A stretch of DNA of 33,302 bases from an uncultured Erysipelotrichaceae bacterium (GCA_946537255.1 CAMNFS010000017.1:1-33302); one strand, 5' to 3'. Counted from the stretch's first letter, positions 1 to 9,105 are shown. Notes: generated from the letters alone by a model not told the origin. A program made the numbers and translations.

Positions 1-124
1 CAGCGCACAGAGAAAAAATGGTGAAATGTGAAAAACATCTGAATTCTTGTCCATGCGGATGGCGCTTGGATCAGAAAAGAATCATAATGAATGCTGAACA
101 GATTCTGTTCAGGAGGCAGAGAAT

Positions 125-1438
125 ATGGCAATTGATCCGGGTTTTTTCATTCATGAATCCGATAAGGCGGCATTGGACACATTAAAAGGGATTCCGGGCT
201 TTACTCCGTTTATCCGGGCATTCATGAAGGTCTGGAATGAAAAACAGTTCCGCATTCTGAATCTCTCTTCGCGGCTGAAGGTATCAGAGAAACAGCTGCC
301 AGGGTATTACAGCCGGCTGAAGCCGATCTGTGAAAAACTGGGAATAGAAAAGATTCCGGAGCTTTTCATTGAACAGAATCCGCTCCCCAATGCCTATACC
401 TACGGCGATAATGATCCGTTTATTGTACTGACCTCGGGGATGATTGAGACGCTGCCGGATGAACTGATCTCTTCGGTTCTGGCACATGAGTGCGGGCATA
501 TTGCCTGCCATCATACGCTCTATACCACGATGGGTGGTCTGATTCTCAGCGGAGCTTCCTTTATTCCCGGACTTGGAAGTCTGATAACCATGCCGCTGCA
601 GCTGGCATTTGCCTACTGGATGCGCTGCAGTGAATTCTCGGCAGACCGGGCGGCTGTACTGTGTACCGGGAAGGACGCAATGGTGGAAACCTGCATGTAT
701 CTCGCGGGATACAACCGCTGTATTCATGAAACCGCAAGCAGAGAACAGTTCATTGCCCAGGCTTTGGAATACCGGGAATTCATTGAGCAGGATTCCTGGA
801 ACAAGACGCTGGAATCCATGATTCTTGCCGGACAGCGTCATCCTCTGACAGCGATCCGGGCTTATGAAGCGGACCGCTGGGGAGACTCCGAAGAATTTGA
901 ACGGATCCGGGTCTATCTGGAGGAAGAAGAAAATCAGAAGAACCACACCTATATTCCAACCCTGTTCAGTGATGATCAGCTGGTCGGAAGAGACGCGGAT
1001 GCGGTGAAGGGAGTACTGGAAGAATTCGGCTTCACCAATATCCAGATGGAAGCGGTTCAGACTCCCGGCAAGAGAATCGGTCAGGTGACCGGCATCACGG
1101 TAAATGATGAACCGGGAATCCAGAAATATACCTGGATCAAGGCGGACAGTCAGATCGGCGTCAACTACTGCCAGAACTTCGGCTCCGTCCGCAGGGATAC
1201 CGGAGAACTGCAGATTCAGGAATCCTCTGCCTATTATCAGGGAAAGGATGTCGGTGATGCCTATCGGGATTTCAGTGAACACGGATTTACGGATGTGATT
1301 GTCGTGAAGGAAGAAAGAAACCGTCCTCTTTTCCCAAGAGACGGTCAGGTGATCCGGGTTACGATCAACGGATCTGATCACTTTGAAAAGGGAGACTGGG
1401 TTTCAAAAGACAGTCAGATTGAAATCTGGTACTACTGA
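125..1438 (+). CDS. M48-family zinc metalloprotease with C-terminal PASTA-like repeats
   Basis: A 437-residue protein. HECGH at residues 121-125 is the zinc-binding HExxH motif, and SEFSAD around 169-174 supplies the third ligand, as in M48 (HtpX/Ste24-like) peptidases. A hydrophobic stretch at about 134-165 lies between them, so the catalytic domain is probably membrane-associated. Beyond residue 300 there are two related repeats, each with a GxDxxDAxxxFxxxGFT core and a beta-rich end. They resemble PASTA-type modules, which is unusual for M48 enzymes. I see no signal peptide, so the protein probably faces the cytoplasm. The start is supported by AGGAGG at 110-115 with good spacing to ATG. 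It is convergent with the DUF4139 gene and followed by a hairpin. The family assignment is strong. The substrate is unknown. Confidence 0.88.
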   Translation: MAIDPGFFIHESDKAALDTLKGIPGFTPFIRAFMKVWNEKQFRILNLSSRLKVSEKQLPGYYSRLKPICEKLGIEKIPELFIEQNPLPNAYTYGDNDPFIVLTSGMIETLPDELISSVLAHECGHIACHHTLYTTMGGLILSGASFIPGLGSLITMPLQLAFAYWMRCSEFSADRAAVLCTGKDAMVETCMYLAGYNRCIHETASREQFIAQALEYREFIEQDSWNKTLESMILAGQRHPLTAIRAYEADRWGDSEEFERIRVYLEEEENQKNHTYIPTLFSDDQLVGRDADAVKGVLEEFGFTNIQMEAVQTPGKRIGQVTGITVNDEPGIQKYTWIKADSQIGVNYCQNFGSVRRDTGELQIQESSAYYQGKDVGDAYRDFSEHGFTDVIVVKEERNRPLFPRDGQVIRVTINGSDHFEKGDWVSKDSQIEIWYY

Positions 1439-1497
1439 GACGGACATTCCAGACAATGGATTCAATCCGGATCCTTTCAAAGCTCAGGAATATACAC

Positions 1498-1540
1498 AAA
1501 AAGAGGTCAGACAGCACCTGGCAGTCAGGACCTCTTTCAT
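1498..1540 (+). terminator. Hairpin terminator after the M48 protease gene
   Basis: A stem AAGAGGTC (1501-1508) pairs perfectly with GACCTCTT (1529-1536) across a 20-base loop and is followed by a T-rich tail. It lies 60 bases after the protease stop and before the convergent DUF4139 gene. The loop is long, so it may be a modest terminator. Confidence 0.55.
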
Positions 1541-1683
1541 TTCTGGATTTTCTGATGGCAAAGATCATCAGTCACAAGGCGCAGCAGCTCTTCGCCATGA
1601 GGATCTCATAGATTCAGAAACAGTGTCTGGATCAGAATGAATGTGAAAAAGACCGGGAATCCTCCGGATAAAGACAGAGGGAA

Positions 1684-3258
1684 TCAGGGAATCCGGTATC
1701 CGCAGGAAGAACATGTCCTGCTGTTCAGAACGGCTCCGCATTCCGGACAGTATTTCGGATGGGAGGCGGCTTCGCTTTCCCGGATTTTCCTGTCCTTTGG
1801 ATAGAAAACCTTGTAGGAAAGCTTCCATACTCCGCTTTCCTTCGGTGAAAGACGCATTTCCTTTGTAAGAATGCCGGTATTCTCTTCTTTTTCTGCGCCG
1901 TCGGCAGATACCATTTCTACTGTAATGGCCTTGTCTCTTGAAACAGGAATCCGATCCTTAAGCATGAGACAGACCTCCTGGCTGGAGGAGTTCGTAACCG
2001 TTGTCGTGTATTCGTATTCCGTGACCTTCTGTCCTTTCAGCAGGACATTGGAGGTCTTTTTCTTTGTTTCATGAAAGCTGACATGAATCCGCTCCTCTTT
2101 GCCAAGGGAGAGAGTAACGGTATCTTCACTGAAGTCGGGATCGAGGTCGGTATCTCCGGTATAGATATCCTTGAGATAGACTCTGGCATTTGAAATGGAC
2201 CGGGGCGGAAGATCACTGGTATGCAGAATGGCGGTAAGGTAAGCGGACGGATCCTTTCTTGCGCAGGAAGCAGACCGGTATTCGGCAGGGATCGTGAAGT
2301 GCTCAAGATCCGCCAGGATCCCCTGAGGATCAGAAGGGATCTGCTGCTTCTGCGGAAGCGTGTATTCACTCATGGTTTCTTCTTCACTGACCTGCGCTTC
2401 CGGAGTGGCTGCCCGCATCATCGGTGCTGCCCCTGCCATGGCAGAATCCATCATCATGGCATTGCCCATGGCTTTGGCCATGAAAGGCATGTTTTTTGCG
2501 TGAGGAGCCGCAGGCTCGACAAGATCAAGATAGACGGAGGGCATCTCCGGCAGCTGTCCGTCAAGGGAAGGGCTGCCGGTATAAAGAGAGACACTGACAT
2601 CCTGCCAGTCTTCACCGGTGGTCTGCCGGATCTCTGCCCGCATGCGCAGCTCAAGCGCTTCCTTTGCGTCGGTATGGATTTCATAGAAAGGGCGCCATCC
2701 GGCATTCGGTTCGATATAGCGCAGCTGTATTCCGCACGTGCCGCCGCTTTCCGAACACAGTTCGGCATAAAGAAGCGGGCTGGATTCCTGGGTGTCGGTG
2801 ATTTTCTTTTTCTTCTCCAGCTCCCGGATCTCTTTTTCCGCTTCCCGGTTTTTCTGAAGCAGAGCCAGAATTTTTTCCGGAAGCGATTCAATATAGGAAA
2901 GCATCTGAGCGCTGTCGGATTCCTTCCGGCCGGTGAAGTCACCGTTTGTCTTCAGCAGCTCGATCTGAGTATTCCGGATAGAGATTTCTTCTTTCAGCAG
3001 GTCGATCTGATCCTGAAGGGTCTGGGAGTCTTTTCTCATATCCTCTGCTTCCCGGTCTGAAAGAAAACGGAAGCGGGTACATACAAAGGATTCCGAAGTG
3101 AAAAGCCGTACCGAATTCAGATCCGCGCCTGAGCTGACGCCGTTTAGTACGACCGGAACCGTTCCGCCTGGCAGATCCTGTACGGATACGGTACGGATAA
3201 CTTCTGCCGAAGACCGGTAAATACGTACCGCCTCCGGTACTGTTGATAGATGTTTCAT
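1684..3258 (-). CDS. DUF4139 / mucoidy-inhibitor-A-like protein with C-terminal zinc ribbon
   Basis: A 524-residue protein. The N-terminal beta region (about 1-70) fits DUF4140. A long charged helix/coiled coil follows (about 70-160), then the DUF4139 region (about 170-490), interrupted by a Met/Ala-rich low-complexity insert near 255-300 and a Gln/Pro linker. The last 20 residues contain CPECG and CSSCG, a four-cysteine zinc ribbon. Proteins of this architecture are called MuiA-like, but the molecular function is not known. There is no signal peptide, so it is probably cytosolic. GGAG lies 8-9 bases before ATG at 3258. It appears monocistronic, with a -10-like TATATA at 3302-3307 in front. 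The zinc ribbon suggests protein binding (inference). Confidence 0.8.
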   Translation of the reverse strand: MKHLSTVPEAVRIYRSSAEVIRTVSVQDLPGGTVPVVLNGVSSGADLNSVRLFTSESFVCTRFRFLSDREAEDMRKDSQTLQDQIDLLKEEISIRNTQIELLKTNGDFTGRKESDSAQMLSYIESLPEKILALLQKNREAEKEIRELEKKKKITDTQESSPLLYAELCSESGGTCGIQLRYIEPNAGWRPFYEIHTDAKEALELRMRAEIRQTTGEDWQDVSVSLYTGSPSLDGQLPEMPSVYLDLVEPAAPHAKNMPFMAKAMGNAMMMDSAMAGAAPMMRAATPEAQVSEEETMSEYTLPQKQQIPSDPQGILADLEHFTIPAEYRSASCARKDPSAYLTAILHTSDLPPRSISNARVYLKDIYTGDTDLDPDFSEDTVTLSLGKEERIHVSFHETKKKTSNVLLKGQKVTEYEYTTTVTNSSSQEVCLMLKDRIPVSRDKAITVEMVSADGAEKEENTGILTKEMRLSPKESGVWKLSYKVFYPKDRKIRESEAASHPKYCPECGAVLNSRTCSSCGYRIP

Positions 3259-3582
3259 AGACTGTCTCCATTCTTCCGCAGAAAACCGCGGTATTCCTGC
3301 TTATATAGTAACGCATGTCCTGCCTTTCGGAAAATGGCAGGACGGTGAAAGAAACCATTTGTATCGCCGGAAAAACGGAACTCCCATCCGAAATGCGACT
3401 GGTTCTGATCGAATGATTGTTTCTGAAAGATGCGGCGGATTATCATACATGCATGGATCCGGGTGATGGAAGCGGAAATCTTTCTGATCGTATATCGTAT
3501 ATGAATGAATGGAAACCGCTTTATGTTTTGTTTACAATAATCAGTATATAACCATGGAATACCGGGTGGTGGAGAAGTGAGT
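3259..3582. other. Divergent intergenic region with inverted repeat
   Basis: This 324-base gap separates the divergent DUF4139 and permease-GGDEF-EAL genes. On the minus strand a TATATA box (3302-3307) could serve the DUF4139 gene. A perfect 8-base inverted repeat, GTCCTGCC (3317-3324) and GGCAGGAC (3336-3343), covers where its -35 would fall and has no U-tract, so it looks more like an operator than a terminator. On the plus side the DNA from about 3520 to 3552 is AT-rich and may hold the promoter of the large signalling gene. I see no convincing gene here. Confidence 0.4.
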
Positions 3583-6500
3583 ATGTCAACTGAAAAACAG
3601 AATCAGAAATATCTTTCACAGCTGGGAGCCTGGGCATTTGCGATCGGAACCAGCGTAGGCTGGGGATCCCTGGTCGTAACCAGCAGCTCCTATCTTGCTC
3701 AGGCAGGTCCGCTCGGCAGTGTGCTCGGACTGGCTGTCGGAACAGTCATCATGTTTATCATGGGCAGGAACTATGCCTATATGATGAAATGCTATCCGGA
3801 AAACGGCGGCATCTATGTCTATGCCCGCGAGGTCTTCGGGTATGATCAGGGCTTTCTTGGCAGCTGGTTTGCGATCATGACCTATCTTGCCATCCTGTGG
3901 GCCAATGTGACTTCTCTGCCGCTGTTTGGAAGAATCTTTCTGGGTTCTTTGTTCAGCTTCGGCAAGCTGTATACGATTTTCGGATATGATGTCTATTTCG
4001 GGGAAGTACTGCTTTCCATCTGCGCTTTGGTATTGTTCAGCTATATCTGCACCCGAAGGAAGAAAGTCCTTGGCAGAATCATGATTGCCTTTGCCGTGAT
4101 CTTCTTCGCATCGGTCAGCATTGTGTTTATCGGATCGCTGTTTCATCAGGGAACCTCCATTGAACCGGTCTTTCTTCCGGATGTATCCGCTTTGAAGCAG
4201 ATCATGTCGATCGCGGTCATCACCCCATGGGCATTCATCGGGTTTGAGAGTATTTCCCATCAGACGGAGGAAATGAACTTCGGCGCGGGGAAATACCGGA
4301 AGCTTCTGACAGTCTCAGTTGTGACGACGGCTCTGCTTTATATCATGATCATTCTTCTTTCCGTCAAGGTGTTTCCGCCTCAGTACAGCTCCTGGCTTGC
4401 GTATATTCAGGATCTGGATCATCTGTCCGGGATTGAAGCCCTGCCGACTTTCTATTCCGCGTACCGGATGTTCGGGAACGCGGGAGTCTTCATGTTCATG
4501 ATGGCGCTTCTTGCCCTGGTCATGAGCAGTGTCATCGGCAATATCACCGCCCTGAGCCGCCTGGTTGCCTCGCTTGGAAAGGATCAGGTCATTCCTTCGA
4601 AATATGCGTTCACGAATCAGGAAAATGTACCGGCAAACGCCATCTGGTTCATCTGCGGCGTTTCCTGTCTGGTTCCGTTTGTCGGCCGTACGGCCATCGG
4701 CTGGATCGTGGATGTCACAACCATCGGAGCGGTACTGATCTATGGGTTTGTGTCGGCCTGCACGATGACCCTGGCAAAGGATATGGGAGAGAAAAAGGAG
4801 ATGTGGTTTGGACGCATCGGCCTTCTGCTCTGTGTGATTCTTGGAGGATGGTATCTGCTTCCGAATCTTATCAGTAAGGGAACCATCGCGAGGGAAACCT
4901 ACTTTCTGTTTATTGTCTGGAGCGCAATTGGGTTTGTTGCCTTTCGGATCATCCTTCAGCGGGACAGAAAGAAGCGGTTCGGCCAGTCCTTTTCCGTCTG
5001 GATTGCGATGCTTACGCTGGTGCTTATGATATCGCTGATCTGGATGCGTCAGTCCATGATCACTTCCTTTGACGCGACGATTGACAGCATCAATACCTAT
5101 TTCCTGAGTCCTTCTTCCGGACTTGACCGGCTGAATGACGCGGCGGCGGTTATCCGGATTATGGAAGGCCTTGAAAATGAAAATGTGAGAACGATGATGA
5201 TTACGATTGCCATGTTCGGCTTTGCGCTGGTCATCATGCTTACGAATCACTCCTATATGAACCGCAGACAGCAGGAGAGCGAAACTGCCGCCAACCGGGA
5301 TCCGATGACCGGTGTCATGAGCAAGCACGCTTATCTTGTGCGGGAGAAGGAAATGGATGCCGAGCTGCAGAGCGGCGGCGTGCGGGATTTTGCGGTTGTG
5401 GTATGTGATGTCAACGGCCTCAAGAAAATCAATGACACGCTGGGTCATAAGGCCGGTGATGAATATATCCGCAAGGCCTGTACCATGATCTGTGATATCT
5501 TCCAGCACAGTCCCGTATTCCGGGTCGGCGGCGATGAATTTGTCGCGATTCTGACGGGAAGGGACTACGTGATCCGGACAGATCTCATGGCCGAACTTCA
5601 TGAGCGTTCCTGCCGGAATATTGAGGCAAAGGGAGCGGTCGTCTCCGGCGGTCTTTCAGAGTATGATGCCTCAAAAGACACCAGTATACATGAGATCTTT
5701 GAGCGCGCGGACGCGGCGATGTATGAAGAGAAAATGCGTCTCAAGGGACTTGGCGCGTCCGTCCGGGAAGATGAGAAGGAAACAGCGCCGCAGCCGCTTC
5801 CGGAACTTGAAGAAGAGATTCCCATTGTCAATGTGCGCAAGCATATTGTCATCGCGGAGGATGAACTCATCAATCAGGAAATTCTCGGCAATGTACTGGA
5901 AAATGACTATGATATTCTCTACGCGTCAAACGGTGAGGAGACCCTGAAGATTCTGCGGGAACATAAGGATGAGATCGCTCTTCTGCTTCTGGATCTGCAG
6001 ATGCCGGTAATGGATGGCATGGAGGTTCTGTCGACCATGAAGAGCGACAGCGAGATCTCCTCCATACCGGTCATTGTCATGACCTCGGATCAGACAGCGG
6101 AGCTTGAGTGTCTGAAGCTTGGCGCGATGGACTTCATTCCCAAACCGTATCCGATGTGGGAGATCGTCAAGGCAAGAGTCAGTAAGGCCGTTGAGCTTTC
6201 TGAAAACCGGGATCTCATTCAGCATACCCAGAGAGACAGTCTGACGGATCTCTTCAATGTGGATTATTTCTTCCGCTATGTCAGCCGCTTTGATCAGACC
6301 TACTGGGATATGCCGATGGATGCGATTGTCCTGGATGTGAATCACTTCCATATGATCAATGAGCGCTATGGCCGCCACTATGGCGATACCGTACTCAGAA
6401 GAATCGGTGAAAGCGTGCGGAAGCTTGCCCGCAAGATCGGCGGAATCGGATGCCGCAGGAGCGGAGATACCTTCCTGATCTACTGCCCGCACCGGGAGGA

Positions 6501-7902
6501 CTACCAGGAGATGCTGGACCGGATTTCCGCGGACATCGTTACGGATGAGGCAAGCGCGAACCGGGTAAGACTGCGCTTTGGTGTCTATTCGGATGTGGAC
6601 AAGAAGATTGATGTGGACCGCCGCTTTGACCGGGCCAAGATCGCTTCCGACAATGTCAGAAACAACTACGCGGTCAATGTCGGCATCTATGATGACGAGA
6701 TGGGCGAAAAGGCCATGTTCCGGGAAAAACTGCTGGAGGATTTCCCTTCTTCGATCGAAAACAACCGCTTCCGGGTGTTCTTCCAGCCCAAGTTCAATAT
6801 CCGGCCAAACACACCGGTGTTGGAAAGCGCGGAAGCACTGGTGCGCTGGGACCATCCGGAGCTTGGCATGATCAGCCCCGCGGTTTTCATCCCGCTGCTG
6901 GAAGAAAACGGCATGATTCTCGAACTCGACAAGTTTGTCTGGAACGAAACCGCTTCGCAGATCCGCAGATGGAAGGATACCTTCGGCTATTCCGTTCCGG
7001 TATCCGTCAATGTCTCACGCGTTGACATGCTGAATCCGAATCTCAAGAGCATCTTCATGGATATCGTGAAGAAAAACGGAATTACAAGCAATGACATCAT
7101 TCTTGAAATAACCGAGTCCGCCTATACCGGCGACAGTGAACAGGTGATTTCCACCGCAAGAGAACTGCGCGGAATGGGCATGGGCTTTCGGATTGAGATG
7201 GATGATTTCGGCACCGGCTATTCTTCGCTGGGAATGCTGACACATCTTCCGATTGATGCCCTGAAGCTGGACATGACGTTCGTGCGCAGCGCCTTTGGAG
7301 AAACAAGGGATGTACGGATGATAGAACTGATCATCGACATCGCCGATTACCTGCATGTTCCGGTTGTGGCAGAAGGAGTCGAGACGGAAGAACAGTATCT
7401 GGTGCTCAAGGCCATGGGATGCGATCTCGTACAGGGGTATTACTTCTCAAAGCCGGTACCTGCTGAGGAATTTGAGAAGTTCCTGAAGGAAAGAAAAGAG
7501 ATCCATACGGAAGTGACACCGGAGGTCCGCAAGACTTTCATGAGCATTTCCAAAGCCCTGAACAGTGACTTTGAACGGATCTATTACGTCGATATGATCA
7601 CCGATCATTATCTTGGCTTCCGTTTCTCACAGGACCGTGGTCTTGAAATCATGCCGGGCGGACCGGACTTCTATACGGAGTTTGAGAAGTCCGTGATTGA
7701 AACCGCTGCGGAAGCGGACCGGGAACGGATGAAAAAAGATGTTTCCAGAGAGGGACTGCAGAAGTGGATGCACGAGGAAGAACTCACGATTCCCTATCAT
7801 AAGATGGATGGAACAGAGATGGTACTGCAGTCCATCCGCAGAAGAAGTACGGATGATCATCATATCGTGATCGGCATCCGGCCGAAAGAAACAGAAGCGT
7901 AA
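3583..7902 (+). CDS. Amino-acid-permease/GGDEF/receiver/GGDEF/EAL fusion signalling protein
   Basis: About 1439 residues. Residues ~10-465 read as a 12-helix APC-type amino acid permease. Two further helices near 485-500 and 545-560 flank an outside loop. Next come a GGDEF domain (~570-725) with intact GGDEF near 651 but no RxxD inhibitory site, and a receiver domain (~755-880) with the phosphoacceptor Asp in LLLDLQMPVMDG near 805. A second GGDEF domain follows (~885-1040), degenerate as RSGDTF. The EAL domain (~1050-1300) keeps EALVR, NVS, EITE, DDFGTG, LKLD, AEGVE and QGYYFSKP. The last ~130 residues are an unassigned PAS-like segment. It could both make and break cyclic-di-GMP under control of a transported or sensed amino acid; that coupling is inference. 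An in-frame GTG at 3577 exists, but GGAG at 3571-3574 is better spaced to ATG 3583. Confidence 0.9.
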   Translation: MSTEKQNQKYLSQLGAWAFAIGTSVGWGSLVVTSSSYLAQAGPLGSVLGLAVGTVIMFIMGRNYAYMMKCYPENGGIYVYAREVFGYDQGFLGSWFAIMTYLAILWANVTSLPLFGRIFLGSLFSFGKLYTIFGYDVYFGEVLLSICALVLFSYICTRRKKVLGRIMIAFAVIFFASVSIVFIGSLFHQGTSIEPVFLPDVSALKQIMSIAVITPWAFIGFESISHQTEEMNFGAGKYRKLLTVSVVTTALLYIMIILLSVKVFPPQYSSWLAYIQDLDHLSGIEALPTFYSAYRMFGNAGVFMFMMALLALVMSSVIGNITALSRLVASLGKDQVIPSKYAFTNQENVPANAIWFICGVSCLVPFVGRTAIGWIVDVTTIGAVLIYGFVSACTMTLAKDMGEKKEMWFGRIGLLLCVILGGWYLLPNLISKGTIARETYFLFIVWSAIGFVAFRIILQRDRKKRFGQSFSVWIAMLTLVLMISLIWMRQSMITSFDATIDSINTYFLSPSSGLDRLNDAAAVIRIMEGLENENVRTMMITIAMFGFALVIMLTNHSYMNRRQQESETAANRDPMTGVMSKHAYLVREKEMDAELQSGGVRDFAVVVCDVNGLKKINDTLGHKAGDEYIRKACTMICDIFQHSPVFRVGGDEFVAILTGRDYVIRTDLMAELHERSCRNIEAKGAVVSGGLSEYDASKDTSIHEIFERADAAMYEEKMRLKGLGASVREDEKETAPQPLPELEEEIPIVNVRKHIVIAEDELINQEILGNVLENDYDILYASNGEETLKILREHKDEIALLLLDLQMPVMDGMEVLSTMKSDSEISSIPVIVMTSDQTAELECLKLGAMDFIPKPYPMWEIVKARVSKAVELSENRDLIQHTQRDSLTDLFNVDYFFRYVSRFDQTYWDMPMDAIVLDVNHFHMINERYGRHYGDTVLRRIGESVRKLARKIGGIGCRRSGDTFLIYCPHREDYQEMLDRISADIVTDEASANRVRLRFGVYSDVDKKIDVDRRFDRAKIASDNVRNNYAVNVGIYDDEMGEKAMFREKLLEDFPSSIENNRFRVFFQPKFNIRPNTPVLESAEALVRWDHPELGMISPAVFIPLLEENGMILELDKFVWNETASQIRRWKDTFGYSVPVSVNVSRVDMLNPNLKSIFMDIVKKNGITSNDIILEITESAYTGDSEQVISTARELRGMGMGFRIEMDDFGTGYSSLGMLTHLPIDALKLDMTFVRSAFGETRDVRMIELIIDIADYLHVPVVAEGVETEEQYLVLKAMGCDLVQGYYFSKPVPAEEFEKFLKERKEIHTEVTPEVRKTFMSISKALNSDFERIYYVDMITDHYLGFRFSQDRGLEIMPGGPDFYTEFEKSVIETAAEADRERMKKDVSREGLQKWMHEEELTIPYHKMDGTEMVLQSIRRRSTDDHHIVIGIRPKETEA

Positions 7903-8008
7903 TGGCGAAGAACTGACAGGAATAAAAGGATATCCGCAGATGATTAATTCTATCGGAATGATGAGATGAAGAAGGTACGGGTATTCTTTTGAGTGCTTTC
8001 TCTGTTTC

Positions 8009-8335
8009 TCAGTTCAGCGGTCCGTTTCTTTCTTCCGTTTCCCGATGTTCAAAACGGATCGGCAGTGCCCAGAAATAATCATCCGAAAGCTTTTCAAGCA
8101 GCTGGCTGCGGTATTCCTCCGCCTGTAAGGGCATTCCTTTATCCAGAAAGGTGTTGTATACGGCAGAAATGACTGCGGCGCTCAGGGTGGAAAGATCTTC
8201 TATGGTGGTTTCTGATCCGTTTCTGAGAATCAGAGCTTCCTGTCCATGAGCGGCGTGAAAGAGAATTTCAATGAAGTGATCCCGGTTCAGAATTTCCATG
8301 ATGGATAAGGGGCTTGAATGATGGTGCCTGTGCAT
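8009..8335 (-). CDS. Small protein of unknown function, divergent from MerR regulator
   Basis: A 108-residue acidic protein beginning MHRHHHSS, with a helical middle and no membrane segment. I do not recognise a family. The start at 8335 is chosen because AGGAGG lies 8 bases upstream on the minus strand. The reading frame stays open far beyond this, but the extension overlaps the MerR gene and reads like non-coding sequence. It is transcribed divergently from the MerR gene across a short gap holding a TATATA box on this strand near 8372, so MerR control is plausible (inference). The cluster of four early histidines could bind a metal, but that is only suggestive. Confidence 0.65.
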   Translation of the reverse strand: MHRHHHSSPLSIMEILNRDHFIEILFHAAHGQEALILRNGSETTIEDLSTLSAAVISAVYNTFLDKGMPLQAEEYRSQLLEKLSDDYFWALPIRFEHRETEERNGPLN

Positions 8336-8422
8336 ATCTGATCCTCCTGTCTTTCTTTCCTTACCCTCATATATAGTCCGAAGATTTCCGTTTCTCCGTT
8401 TTTTCATGCCGGAAAGATGGGC

Positions 8423-8845
8423 ATGGAAACCGTTCCGCGGGGAAATTACGCTGAACACGTGAAAACGAATGCGGAAACAGAGCGGATCTATACAGTTGCG
8501 GATCTCTGCGCCCTGACCGGGGTGAGCAGAAAAACCCTGTTTTTCTATGATCAGAGAAAGCTGCTTCTCCCGCTTCTGCGCCAGGGTCCCCAGCAGGCCA
8601 AGCGATACGGAAAGAAGGAGCTGAACCGGCTGTATGAAATACAGAAATACCGCAGTGCCGGTCTTTTGCTCAAAGAGATCCGGATCCTGCTGGATGAACC
8701 GGAAAAAACGGAAGAGATCCTGCTTGCGGCATATGAAAGAAGTGAAAGAGAGTGCTTCAGAAAACAGCAGGAAATGGAAGAACTGCAAAAACTGCTTGCG
8801 GCCTGGCAGGAAAAACAGCCGGAGTGTACGCATGGGGCACAATGA
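8423..8845 (+). CDS. MerR-family transcriptional regulator
   Basis: About 140 residues. The segment YTVADLCALTGVSRKTLFFYD is the MerR winged helix-turn-helix, with the conserved aromatic-Asp end of the first helix pair. It is followed by the wing (KRYGKKELNRL) and a helix with LLLKEIRILL, then a coiled-coil dimerisation helix rich in Glu, Lys and Gln. It is short and has no cysteine effector domain, so it is not a classical metal sensor. The start is uncertain: ATG at 8417, ATG at 8423 and GTG at 8459 are all in frame. GGAAAG about 6 bases before 8423 favours that one. It probably regulates itself and the divergent small gene. A following reading frame overlaps its stop by ATGA. Confidence 0.82.
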   Translation: METVPRGNYAEHVKTNAETERIYTVADLCALTGVSRKTLFFYDQRKLLLPLLRQGPQQAKRYGKKELNRLYEIQKYRSAGLLLKEIRILLDEPEKTEEILLAAYERSERECFRKQQEMEELQKLLAAWQEKQPECTHGAQ

Positions 8846-8999
8846 AAAAGACAATGAATCTCAAAGATCCGCCGCTTCTGCATCAGGCACAGGAACTGAA
8901 AGAATTCTCTTCCACAGAAGATCCGGGTTTACGGGCAGGGATGGAGCTGTATCTTGTATTCAGGGGAAAGTCAGAGGTTTTGGAAGCACAGATTCATAA
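8842..8999 (+). CDS. Possible small ORF coupled to the MerR gene (end uncertain)
   Basis: ATG at 8842 overlaps the MerR stop as ATGA, a layout typical of translational coupling. The first ~45 residues (including DPGLRAGMELYLVFRGKS) read like protein. However, this frame has no stop until 9141, which would carry it through the strong bidirectional hairpin at about 9004-9037 and into the 3' end of the opposite gene. A TAA at 8997-8999, just before the hairpin, is in another frame. Either the gene carries a frameshift or the frame is not translated. I place the end at the hairpin-adjacent stop for that reason. I recognise no family. Confidence 0.3.
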
Positions 9000-9046
9000 A
9001 AAAACCGGGCTGTTCCTTCGGCAGGAGGAAGCCCGGTATGTTTTTG
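8996..9046. terminator. Bidirectional terminator between convergent genes
   Basis: ACCGGGCT (9004-9011) pairs with AGCCCGGT (9030-9037), with additional TTCC/GGA pairing inside. There is an A-run on the left (7 A) and TTTTTG on the right, so either strand gives a stem followed by U residues. It serves the MerR side and the minus-strand gene ending at 9106. Confidence 0.8.
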
Positions 9047-9105
9047 TTGAAAGGAACTCTGTGGTTTTTGAGGAATGCGCTGCTTTACAGTACCTTTTTT
9101 TTCGA

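Noticed and set aside
284-1381. Long minus-strand frame opposite the M48 protease
   Set aside because: It lies entirely antisense to a gene with clear zinc-protease motifs, has no ribosome site, and encodes no recognisable protein.
4315-5601. 428-codon minus-strand frame opposite the permease-GGDEF gene
   Set aside because: It is a His/Asp/Lys-rich shadow of the plus-strand codon pattern, with no start signal or known family.
8009-8854. 281-codon minus-strand form of the small His-rich gene
   Set aside because: The extension crosses the divergent promoter region and the MerR gene. The AGGAGG site and the change to protein-like sequence both support the start at 8335.
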